A DNA stretch of 64,000 nt, from NCBI GenBank assembly GCA_945929965.1, contig CAMEOT010000014.1, positions 1-64,000 on the forward strand, given 5' to 3'. The translations under genes and the position numbers were made by a program. The notes below the pieces were generated by a model. That model was not told where the DNA came from and searched no databases. It worked only from the letters and a program-made list of their open reading frames with translations. Origin of the DNA: an uncultured Lachnospiraceae bacterium (GTDB lineage Bacteria; Bacillota; Clostridia; Lachnospirales; Lachnospiraceae). Of the stretch, positions 44,130 through 52,900 are shown one piece after another (positions within the stretch are counted from its first letter, which is position 1; each line of letters starts with the position of its first letter).

Positions 44130-44156
44130 GGGGGCGGTGGCGGTACCACGGCCCCC
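44130..44156 (+). promoter_or_regulatory. Intercistronic hairpin between binding protein and permease genes
   Basis: GGGGGCGGTGG (44130-44140) pairs with CCACGGCCCCC (44146-44156) with one mismatch. There is no U tract. A stable stem here is expected to protect the upstream mRNA end or slow polymerase, giving more binding protein than permease. Confidence 0.6.
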
Positions 44157-44180
44157 GTGTTTGTAAAAAGGAGAAGGCTT

Positions 44181-45023
44181 ATGCAAAAGACATTAAAAAG
44201 ATATTTTCCCATTTTTGTATTGCCTACATTGATCGCATTTTCCTTTGCATTTATCATACCGTTTGTTATGGGCGTATATCTGTCCTTTTGCAAATTCAAG
44301 ACGATCACAAATGCACAATTTGTAGGCCTGGAAAATTATATCAAGATTTTCGCTGACAAAGATTTTGTCAACGCATTCGGATTTACCTTAAAATTCTCCG
44401 TCGTGTCCATCATCACCATTAATGTGTTTGCCTTCATTTTGGCACTGGCATTGACGAGAAAGATCAAAGGAACCAACCTGTTCCGTACAGTATTTTTCAT
44501 GCCGAACCTGATCGGCGGTATCATTCTGGGATATATCTGGCAGCAGATGATCAACGCAGTATTGTTAAAATACGAGACAACACTGGTGGCGAATCCGACC
44601 TATGGATTCTGGGGTCTGATCATTCTGATGAACTGGCAGATGATTGGTTATATGATGATCATTTATGTAGCCGGACTGCAGAATGTACCTACGGATCTGA
44701 TCGAAGCAGCAGAGATCGATGGAGCTACTTCGTTACAGACATTATTCAAAGTGAAAATTCCGATGGTTATGCCATCTATTACCATATGTTTGTTCCTCAC
44801 TGTGTCCAACAGCTTTAAGCTGTTCGACCAGAACCTTGCATTGACGGCTGGAGCACCCAGCAAAAAGACAGCTATGCTGGCTCTGGATATCTACAATACC
44901 TTCTATGGCAGAAGCGGATTTGAAGGTGTTGGTCAGGCCAAAGCAGTACTGTTCTTCATTGTAGTGGCAGTCATTGCCCTGGGACAGCTGGTACTTACCA
45001 GACGTAAGGAGGTAGAGCAATAA
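44181..45023 (+). CDS. Sugar ABC transporter permease, MalF type
   Basis: This 280-residue inner-membrane permease has six hydrophobic segments and the conserved cytoplasmic EAA loop EAAEIDGATSLQTLFKVKIPMVMP (near residues 175-198), which docks the ATPase. It begins MQKTLKRYFPIFVLPTLIAF. AAGGAG at 44168-44173 selects ATG 44181 over the in-frame GTG 44157. Its stop overlaps the start of the next permease gene (TAATG), so the two are coupled. It works with the binding protein at 42669 and presumably with MsmX. Confidence 0.93.
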   Translation: MQKTLKRYFPIFVLPTLIAFSFAFIIPFVMGVYLSFCKFKTITNAQFVGLENYIKIFADKDFVNAFGFTLKFSVVSIITINVFAFILALALTRKIKGTNLFRTVFFMPNLIGGIILGYIWQQMINAVLLKYETTLVANPTYGFWGLIILMNWQMIGYMMIIYVAGLQNVPTDLIEAAEIDGATSLQTLFKVKIPMVMPSITICLFLTVSNSFKLFDQNLALTAGAPSKKTAMLALDIYNTFYGRSGFEGVGQAKAVLFFIVVAVIALGQLVLTRRKEVEQ

Positions 45024-45862
45024 TGACTAAGAAAAAAACTTCCAATGTAATCATTTTTTGTATCCTGTGTGTGCTGGTAGTTGCATTTTTGACACCTATT
45101 TTCTTCGTGCTGATCAACTCCTTTAAAGGAAAACTGTTCATCAGTAACAATCCTTTCGCACTGCCTACCGCAGAGACTTTTGCAGGACTTACCAACTATG
45201 TGAACGGTATTGAAAAAACAGGTTTCTTCACAGCCTTCGGATGGTCTGCTTTTATCACGGTATTTTCTGTGGCAGCGATCATTCTGTTTACTTCTATGAC
45301 CGCTTATTACCTGACCAGAGTAAAAACCGGTGTGACCAACGTATTGTATTATATGTTTGTATTTTCCATGATCGTGCCCTTCCAGATGGTTATGTTTACT
45401 ATGTCTAAGCTGGCGAATATGACTCACTTAAATAACCCTCCCGGAATGGTGCTTCTGTATCTGGGCTTCGGATCTGGTCTGTCCGTATTTATGTTCTGCG
45501 GATTTATCAAATCTATTCCGTTAGACATCGAAGAGGCAGCCATGATCGACGGCTGTAATCCGCTGCAGACTTTCTTCGGCGTCGTAATGCCGATCCTGAA
45601 GCCGACGGCTATCACGGTAGCGATTCTGAACGCTATGTGGATCTGGAACGACTATTTGCTACCTTATCTGGTAATTGGTCTGAGTACCAACTACAAAACT
45701 ATCCCGGTTGTGGTACAATACCTGGTAGGCTCTTATGGCGCAAAGGATCTGGGCGCAATGATGGCACTGTTGGTACTGTCGGTTATCCCTATTATCGTCT
45801 TCTATCTGACCTGTCAGAAGTACATCATCGAAGGCGTGGTAGCCGGCGCAGTTAAGGGTTAA
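45023..45862 (+). CDS. Sugar ABC transporter permease, MalG type
   Basis: This 279-residue second permease of the CUT1 importer has six membrane segments and an EAA loop EEAAMIDGCNPLQTFFGVVMPIL near residue 171. It has the MalG-like C-terminal KYIIEGVVAGAVKG, which in this family reaches into the ATPase dimer. Its ATG overlaps the preceding stop codon. MalQ follows after 30 bases, so uptake and first metabolism of the sugar are encoded on one transcript. No ATPase gene is present in the operon. Confidence 0.93.
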   Translation: MTKKKTSNVIIFCILCVLVVAFLTPIFFVLINSFKGKLFISNNPFALPTAETFAGLTNYVNGIEKTGFFTAFGWSAFITVFSVAAIILFTSMTAYYLTRVKTGVTNVLYYMFVFSMIVPFQMVMFTMSKLANMTHLNNPPGMVLLYLGFGSGLSVFMFCGFIKSIPLDIEEAAMIDGCNPLQTFFGVVMPILKPTAITVAILNAMWIWNDYLLPYLVIGLSTNYKTIPVVVQYLVGSYGAKDLGAMMALLVLSVIPIIVFYLTCQKYIIEGVVAGAVKG

Positions 45863-45892
45863 ACGAAAAAGTTACAACGGGAGATTTATGTT

Positions 45893-47386
45893 ATGAGAAA
45901 AAGTGGAATCTTGCTGCCGGTGAGCAGTCTGCCTTCCAAATACGGAATCGGCTGCTTTTCCAAAGAAGCATACAAATTCATTGACAGATTAAAAGAAGCA
46001 GGTCAGGCATACTGGCAGATCCTGCCGTTAGGCCCGACCAGCTATGGAGATTCTCCGTACCAGTCTTTCTCCACCTTTGCAGGGAATCCTTATTTCATCG
46101 ATCCTGAGGATCTGGTGGCGAGAGGTTATGTGACTGCTGAGCAGTGCAATGCTTATGATTTCGGTACCGACATTCATTCCGTGGATTACGGTAAAATCTA
46201 CAAGAGTCGCTTCCGCCTGCTAAAAGAAGCGTTTGATAATAGTCATATTGAAGAAGATGCAAGATTTCAGGAGTTTGTACAGAAGAATGCATACTGGCTG
46301 GAGGATTATGCATTATATATGGCAGTCAAGGACGGCTTCCGTGGTATCTGTTGGGCAGCCTGGGAGGATGATATCAAACTGAGAACTCCTGCGGCTATGG
46401 ACAAATATCGCAGAAAATATGCGAAAGAGATCGCGTTTTACCAATTCCAGCAGTATCTGTTCCAGGTACAGTGGGAGAAACTAAAGACCTATGCCAACGA
46501 TAACGGCATCAAGATTATCGGGGATATTCCCATTTATGTGGCATTTGACAGCTCAGATGCCTGGGCGAATCCGGAGCTGTTCCAGTTTGACGAGAATTGT
46601 GAGCCGGTAGCAGTAGCGGGATGCCCTCCCGATGCATTTTCTGCCACCGGACAGCTGTGGGGTAATCCTCTGTATAACTGGGAACATCACAAAGAGACCG
46701 GTTATGCCTGGTGGATGCAGCGGCTGGCAGCCTGCTTTGAGCGCTATGATGTGGTACGTATCGATCATTTCCGTGGATTCGATGCTTATTATGCGATTCC
46801 CTATGGGGAACCCACTGCGGAGCACGGTCACTGGGAACAGGGTCCGGGATACGATATTTTCCGTGCCATGAAGGAAAAATTGGGAGAAAAAGAAGTTATT
46901 GCGGAAGACCTTGGCTTTTTGACACCATCTGTGATAGAATTAGTAAAGAAATCCGGTTATCCAGGTATGAAAATACTGCAATTCGCATTTGATTCCCGGG
47001 AAGAGAGTGATTATCTGCCGCATAATTATACACATAATTGCGTGGTATACACGGGAACACATGACAATGACACTGTAATGGGCTGGTACGATACTCTGAA
47101 GGGAGCGGATAAAAAGCTCTGTGACGATTATCTGCGTCTGAAGAATGCGGACGGAGAAGCAATCCCCAGAGAGCAGATTCCCTGGGAATTCGTACGTGCG
47201 GCAATGGCCAGCGTGGCGGATATGGCGATTATTCCCATGCAGGATTATCTCGGATTGGGATCGGAGGCCCGCATCAACATTCCTTCCACACTGGGGATCA
47301 ACTGGAAGTGGAGAATGGGGAACGGAGATTTTACAAAGGAGCTTGCAGGGCGGATCCGCAGCATGACGAAGCTGTATGGCAGATAA
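45893..47386 (+). CDS. malQ: 4-alpha-glucanotransferase (amylomaltase, GH77)
   Basis: This 497-residue GH77 enzyme transfers alpha-1,4-glucan chains between maltodextrins and releases glucose. The N-terminus RKSGILLPVSSLPSKYGIGCF, the nucleophile region DVVRIDHFRGFDAYY, the acid/base EVIAEDLGFLTP, the stabiliser THDNDTVMGW and the GH77-specific GDIPIYVAFDSSDAWANP are all intact. Length is standard for bacterial MalQ. It acts with MalP: MalQ lengthens short imported maltooligosaccharides so that MalP can phosphorolyse them. It sits in the transporter operon, directly before the LacI regulator. Confidence 0.96.
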   Translation: MRKSGILLPVSSLPSKYGIGCFSKEAYKFIDRLKEAGQAYWQILPLGPTSYGDSPYQSFSTFAGNPYFIDPEDLVARGYVTAEQCNAYDFGTDIHSVDYGKIYKSRFRLLKEAFDNSHIEEDARFQEFVQKNAYWLEDYALYMAVKDGFRGICWAAWEDDIKLRTPAAMDKYRRKYAKEIAFYQFQQYLFQVQWEKLKTYANDNGIKIIGDIPIYVAFDSSDAWANPELFQFDENCEPVAVAGCPPDAFSATGQLWGNPLYNWEHHKETGYAWWMQRLAACFERYDVVRIDHFRGFDAYYAIPYGEPTAEHGHWEQGPGYDIFRAMKEKLGEKEVIAEDLGFLTPSVIELVKKSGYPGMKILQFAFDSREESDYLPHNYTHNCVVYTGTHDNDTVMGWYDTLKGADKKLCDDYLRLKNADGEAIPREQIPWEFVRAAMASVADMAIIPMQDYLGLGSEARINIPSTLGINWKWRMGNGDFTKELAGRIRSMTKLYGR

Positions 47387-47415
47387 GTCTGTAGGCTTAG
47401 AAAGGGTTGCATTCC

Positions 47416-48450
47416 ATGGAGGAAATCACGATCAGAGACATTGCCAGAATCTGCGGTGTCGGTGTCAGCACGGTATCCCGTGCCATAAATAACCACCCGG
47501 ACATCAATCCTGAGACCAAGGAAACGATCATGCGGGTGATCAAAGAGAATAACTACGTACCCAACAACAGTGCCAGAAACCTGAAGCGTCAGGATGCCAA
47601 GGCAATTGCAGTACTGGTCAAAGGTATTAACAACTCTTTCTTCAGCCAGATGATCAAGGTATTGGAAGAAGAGATCAAGGAAAAGTCCTACTCCATGGTT
47701 TTGCAGCATGTCGATTACGACGAGGACGAAGTGGAGGTGGCGCTGAAGCTGGTGAAGGAAAAAAGGCTTCGGGGCATTATCTTTCTCGGTGGTTATCTGG
47801 TTCACAGCGAGGAAAAACTGGCACAGCTTCATGTACCGTTTATCTTGAGCACTACCGGAATGCTGCCAAAGGGATTCAGCCGTAATACCTATTCTTCCGT
47901 GACCGTGGATGATACCAAGGAAAGCTACAAGATGGTGGACTATCTGTGCAAGAACGGACATAAGGATATTGCGATCCTCTGTGCACGTAAAACGGATGCT
48001 TCCATCGGTAAGTTGCGTCTGGAAGGCTATAAAAAGGCGTTGAAGGATAACGGAATAGAAGTAAGAGAAGAACTGATCCTGCCTATGAGGAGTGATTTGG
48101 AAGATTACTCCCTGGAGAATGGCTATATGGTGACGAAGGAATTTTTGGAGAAGCAGATTCCGTGCACGGCGATCTTCGCAATCTCCGATATGTTGGCAAT
48201 CGGTGCAGGAAAAGCATTGTCTGATGCCGGATACAAGGTACCGGAAGATATTTCCCTGACAGGCTTTGATGGTGTGGAAATCGGGAAATATGTTATCCCA
48301 TCCTTGACCACTTTAAAGCAGCCGGTAGACAGTATGGCGAGAGAGACCGCCCGGATTCTGTTTGACATTATCGGGAAAAAAGCGAAGCACCAGCACTGTG
48401 TATTCGACGGAGAACTGGTGGTACGGGATTCTGCCATGCCGAGGGCGTAA
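47416..48450 (+). CDS. LacI-family regulator (maltodextrin locus, regulator 2, MalR-like)
   Basis: This 344-residue repressor has the DNA-binding segment ITIRDIARICGVGVSTVSRAINNHPDIN (residues 4-31) and hinge region VPNNSARNLKRQ. The effector domain carries SDMLAIGAGKALSDAGYKVPEDISLTGFDG. ATG 47416 has AAAGGG nine bases upstream; a TTG at 47407 is also in frame. As the last gene of the transporter-malQ operon, it probably binds the overlapping palindromes at 42566-42583 and is released by maltooligosaccharides. The other LacI at 37957 could bind there too. The sites are different enough that each repressor may have its own. Confidence 0.9.
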   Translation: MEEITIRDIARICGVGVSTVSRAINNHPDINPETKETIMRVIKENNYVPNNSARNLKRQDAKAIAVLVKGINNSFFSQMIKVLEEEIKEKSYSMVLQHVDYDEDEVEVALKLVKEKRLRGIIFLGGYLVHSEEKLAQLHVPFILSTTGMLPKGFSRNTYSSVTVDDTKESYKMVDYLCKNGHKDIAILCARKTDASIGKLRLEGYKKALKDNGIEVREELILPMRSDLEDYSLENGYMVTKEFLEKQIPCTAIFAISDMLAIGAGKALSDAGYKVPEDISLTGFDGVEIGKYVIPSLTTLKQPVDSMARETARILFDIIGKKAKHQHCVFDGELVVRDSAMPRA

Positions 48451-48492
48451 GAAAGAGTCATACAGTCCCTGTGGGGACGAAGGGAATACTGT

Positions 48493-49236
48493 ATGGAAAT
48501 ACATGGTTTTAACAAGACAACTTTATTAGATTATCCGGAACATATTGCAGCCACTGTTTTTACAGGAGGCTGCAATTTTCGATGTCCGTTTTGCCATAAT
48601 GGGGAACTGGTACTGGATCCTGCGAGACAGCCCTCCGTCGCGGAAGAGGAAGTGTTGTCCTACCTGAAGAAAAGGCAGGGAATCCTCCAGGGCGTCTGTG
48701 TCACCGGCGGAGAGCCGACTCTGCAGCGGGACCTTCGCAAGTTCCTGCAAAAGATCAAGGATCTGGAGTATCCCATTAAGCTGGATACCAACGGGTATAT
48801 GCCAGGAGTATTGTGGGAATTGTTACAGGAGCACCTGATCGATTATGTGGCGATGGATATTAAGGCTTCCAGAGATAATTATGCCCGGGCGGCGGGATTG
48901 CCACATATGGATATCTCTCGCATTGAGGAGAGTATCGGTATCCTGAAAAGCAGCGGAATTCCCTATGAATTCCGAACTACTGTGGTAAAGGGGATTCATA
49001 CCGTGGGAGAATTTAAGGAGATCGGCAGATGGATCGAAGGGTGTCCTGCATACTACTTGCAGAGTTATCAGGAGAATGATAACTGCCTGTACCGGATGAC
49101 ACAGACAGCAGAAAGCAATGCTGTTAAGCCGGGCGGTGCGGAACTGTTCGGTGCTTTCTCACGGGAGGAACTGGAACAGATGGCAGAATTTGCCCGGAAA
49201 TATGTGGGGAAAGTTGTGCTGCGGGGCGTGGAATAA
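48493..49236 (+). CDS. Anaerobic ribonucleotide reductase activating protein, NrdG2-type radical SAM
   Basis: This 247-residue radical SAM enzyme begins MEIHGFNKTTLLDYPEHIAA, followed by the cluster motif GGCNFRCPFCHNGELV (CxxxCxxC near residue 30), then VCVTGGEPTLQRDL, LDTNGYMPGVL and DYVAMDIKASRDNY. This form matches the NrdG2 (TIGR02495-like) group, which installs or supports the glycyl radical on anaerobic ribonucleotide reductase. No nrdD gene is adjacent. It may be read through from the LacI gene 42 bases upstream. A hairpin GGGCGTGG/CCACGCCC (49224-49247) overlaps its stop. Confidence 0.88.
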   Translation: MEIHGFNKTTLLDYPEHIAATVFTGGCNFRCPFCHNGELVLDPARQPSVAEEEVLSYLKKRQGILQGVCVTGGEPTLQRDLRKFLQKIKDLEYPIKLDTNGYMPGVLWELLQEHLIDYVAMDIKASRDNYARAAGLPHMDISRIEESIGILKSSGIPYEFRTTVVKGIHTVGEFKEIGRWIEGCPAYYLQSYQENDNCLYRMTQTAESNAVKPGGAELFGAFSREELEQMAEFARKYVGKVVLRGVE

Positions 49237-49253
49237 ACACCACGCCCTGACGG

Positions 49254-49545
49254 TCACAGAAGTTGCTGGATTTTTACGAACTCGTCAAAACGGGGCAGCG
49301 GCAACGTAACTTTACCGTATTCTTTGGAAACAATAACACCTTTTCTTTTCAGACGTTCAAAAGTTCAGACTTCATATCTAAACGCTCGCGGAGAGCTTTT
49401 ACCTGTGTTTCTCTGCTGAGGGACATTTCTGTTACAATTTTCTTATCCAACTCGGATAATTCTGACCAAATTTTACTCTAGACATATTCATCCAGATACT
49501 GATCATATTCCGGCAAAATTTTATTCAAGGTCTTTTTATTGCGAT
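49254..49545 (-). pseudogene. Remnant of an AAA-family ATPase C-terminus
   Basis: Translated on the minus strand, this stretch gives LPEYDQYLDEYV, stop, SKIWSELSELDKKIVTEMS, then LRERLDMKSELLNV, a frameshift with stop, and in another frame RKGVIVSKEYGKVTLPLPRF and DEFVKIQQLL before the stop at 49256. These pieces, in this order, match the C-terminal end of ATP-binding proteins of the archaeal-ATPase/DUF-type AAA family common in Clostridia. Two disabling changes and a missing N-terminal ATPase domain show that it is dead. Such genes are mobile and often decay. Confidence 0.6.
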
Positions 49546-49632
49546 ATTATGGGTTAGCGTTCATGGTGAAGTCCTCGTTTTCTTATATAACTTTTGCCAA
49601 GACTAAGATATAGAATTTGATATATTTGGCAT

Positions 49633-49646
49633 TGAAAGCGTTTACT
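49633..49646. promoter_or_regulatory. cre-like site, distal, before the pectate lyase gene
   Basis: TGAAAGCGTTTACT fits the catabolite-responsive element consensus except for its last base. It lies 193 bases upstream of a second such site at 49826. Confidence 0.5.
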
Positions 49647-49781
49647 TTATCAAAATGGAAGCAAAATAGCATAACTGTGCATTTTTGCGAAAGTTAGAAA
49701 CCTGCGCAAAAATAATGACTAAAAATTGCTCAAAAATTCTATGAATAACTTCCAAAAACGTCCAACATGTACAAAAAATAG

Positions 49782-49809
49782 TTTACTAATGTAAAGCGAT
49801 AGTGATAAT
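49782..49809 (+). promoter_or_regulatory. Candidate promoter of the PL9 gene
   Basis: TTTACT (49782-49787) and GATAAT (49804-49809) are separated by 16 bases. The predicted start is close to the cre site at 49826. Confidence 0.55.
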
Positions 49810-49825
49810 ATATAGTGCATAGCGT

Positions 49826-49839
49826 TGTAAGCGGTTACA
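49826..49839. promoter_or_regulatory. cre site at the PL9 promoter
   Basis: TGTAAGCGGTTACA matches the CcpA cre consensus in full and, with flanking bases, forms the near-palindrome TTGTAAGCGGTTACAA. Its position just downstream of the candidate promoter suits repression. A LacI-family repressor could use it as well. Confidence 0.75.
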
Positions 49840-49900
49840 AAACAGTAAATGGAGGGGTTACCATTTGTGTATTGTACGCAAAACAGATGGAGGTATGGAA

Positions 49901-52900
49901 ATGTTGGGTAACAGACAGGGTAAGAAGAGAAAGCGCTGGCTGGCATTACTGCTGGCAGGTGCCATGGTATTATCGGGAATGGGTACACCTTCCGTGGTAG
50001 TACAGGCAGAGGAGACTGACAAGGTTGTTGTGGAAGCGGAAGCGGCCACAGTGTCCGGAAATGAGAATGTCGAAGCGACAAAAATGCAGGTAGCGGATAT
50101 ACAAGATGATACACAGAGTGTGCCCGAAGGGGCACAGATCGCAGTATTGTCGGAAGCGGTTGCCGTAAGTGCACAGGATGCTGTCGGCGATGCAGAACAG
50201 TATGTACTAGATGCCACGGATCTGGCACAGTTTACAAACGGAGCTAAGAAGGACGGAGAAGAGCAGAGCACCGGAACCGATGATTATTTTACGATTTTAT
50301 GGAGCTCAAAATCTAAGGTGGATGGCAGTAAGAAGAGCTTTGACGATGGAACGGCACTTACCCAGAGAATCAACCTGGGAGGGAAACTGGATGTTACCAA
50401 TAATAAAAACGGAGTAAGCTTCAAGACTACCGGAGCTGCAGAAGTTAAAGTGTACTGGGTGGAAGGCGGAGACGACAACCGCCAGATGGCACTACTTACC
50501 GGAAGTGGAACCGTGGTAGCGAAGACAGAAGAGACCCTGGCGAAAAATGCAGCCTGCATTTCTGTATTAAAAGTAACAGAGGCGGGAACTTATTACCTGG
50601 GAGGTCTGGAGAATAACAACTACATCTTCAAAGTAGTGGTAACACCGGAGAAGGAAGCAGAACCGGTATCTGTGACGCATACGTTGGATGCCGCAGATCT
50701 GGAAGTGTTTGGAGCCGGAGCTAAGAAGGACGGAGAAGAGCAGAGTGCCGGAACCGATGATTATTTTACGATTTTATGGAGTTCAAAATCCAAGGTAGAC
50801 GGCAGTAATAAAAGTTTTGACGATGGAACGGCACTTACCCAGAGAATCAACCTGGGAGGGAAACTGGATGTTACCAATAATAAAAACGGAGTAAGCTTCA
50901 AGACTACCGGAGCTGCAGAAGTTAAAGTGTACTGGGTGGAAGGCGGAGACGACAACCGCCAGATGGCACTACTTACCGGAAGTGGAACCGTGGTAGCGAA
51001 GACAGAAGAGACCCTGGCGAAAAATGCAGCCTGCATTTCTGTATTAAACGTAACAGAGGCGGGGACTTATTACCTGGGAGGTCTGGAGAATAATAACTAC
51101 ATTTTTAAAGTAATCGTAACAGAGACCACAGGCGGCACAGAGAAGCCTGCCCGCGCAGACTGGTCTACTGTAGAGAACCCTGAGATTATCAGCGCGGTAC
51201 AAAATGCCGGTAAAGTGGATGTGACCGTAAAGACCAACATCGGTTACGACGGCGCGGACAAGATCGAAGTCGCTATGAGCGATGCAGAAGGAAGTGTTAT
51301 CGGAACTGCGAAGTCTTCCAAGGAAGGCAACGAGGCGGTCGTAAGCTTTACCCTCGCAGCATCCGGAACTTATACTTTTACAGTAAAAGCAATCCGTGAC
51401 GGAGAAGAGGACAAGGCGGGCAACAGCATGAACGCAGATTTCGTACTTCCACTGACCGCACCGAAGATCTCCAGCGCTACGAATGTAGGAAAAGGTGCCG
51501 TGGCACTGGAATGGAGCGAAGTAAAAGAAGCTGAGAAATACGTAGTGACTGTAGAAGGAACGGACGATAAAACAGAGAGTACCACTACCGCAGCAACCGT
51601 AAGCGGTCTTACAGTGGGCAATACGTATACCATATCCGTAGCAGCAGTCAGAGGAGAGGACGTCTCCGGAAAAGGTACCACAGAGGTGACGGTAGTGGAT
51701 GAGGCACAGAGAGTCTGGAGCGTATCCTCTTACGGATCCAGTACCGATTCCAAGAAAAATGGAGTAATCGGCAACATTAATGACGGAAAGGTAACCGTAT
51801 ACAGTGAAGGCGGCAAAGGTAAGATCGTTCCGGGCTCTACCGACGGACTGACTTTCTACTATACAGAAATTGATCCGGAGACCGAGAACTTTACCCTGAC
51901 AGCCACTGTGAAAGTAGATAACTGGACACTTTCCAACGGTCAGGAAGGTTTTGGACTGATGGTGGCAGATACTGTAGGCCCCAACGGGGACGGTACTGCA
52001 CTCTGGAACAATTGCTTCCAGAACATTGCGACCAAGATGGAATATTACTGGGATGGAGAAGACGTAACGACGGATACCTCCGCCAGCAAGATCTCCATGA
52101 AACTTGGTCTGGGAACCATTGCGAAAACCGGTGTTACCGCACAGGATGTGGCAGACATCAAATCCGGAAAGCTGGTAGGAACTCCTGCGGGATTCAATTC
52201 CGTATCTTATTCCCTGGAGACAAGTGCAGCTGCACTGGGCGGCGGTACCTATAATGTGGTAGGTAATTATAAGGGCGCAGAGCCTACCGGATGCCTGGAT
52301 AACCTGCTCACCGAGTTCCGCCTGCAGATTCAGAGAAACAATACCGGATATATTTTAAGATACCTGGATCAGGACGACAACGTGATCGGTGAAAAACTGT
52401 TCTACGATATTGAGAGAACTGAGCTGACCCAGATAGATCCCGATAGCATTTATGTAGGATTCTTCGCTTCCAGAAATGCAAGAATCACCGTAACAGATGT
52501 TGACTTTACTACCATTCATCCGGATCTGGATGCTCCTGCCGAGGAGAGAAAAATCGAGTACGTATACCCGATCAACAGTATTGAATCCGCAGCATTTGCC
52601 AACAGCGCAGACTATGATCTGGTATATTACGGCAATGCGAATGGCAGACTGATAATCACCGATGCAGCGGGTAACGAGATCGTGAACAAAGATTTCAGCG
52701 CACTCAGCAAAGAACATATTGCAGTAACGCTGAATGCGGGAAGAAATATATTTGATGTGACCTTTGTACCGGATCAGACCTATCGCCCCGGAGAGTACAT
52801 GGAAATGACTTCCTACGATACTGTGAACTTCCAGTATGTGGTAGAGTACAAGATGGCGCAGAACAATAATATCTATGTAAGCCCTGACGGAAAAGCAAAT

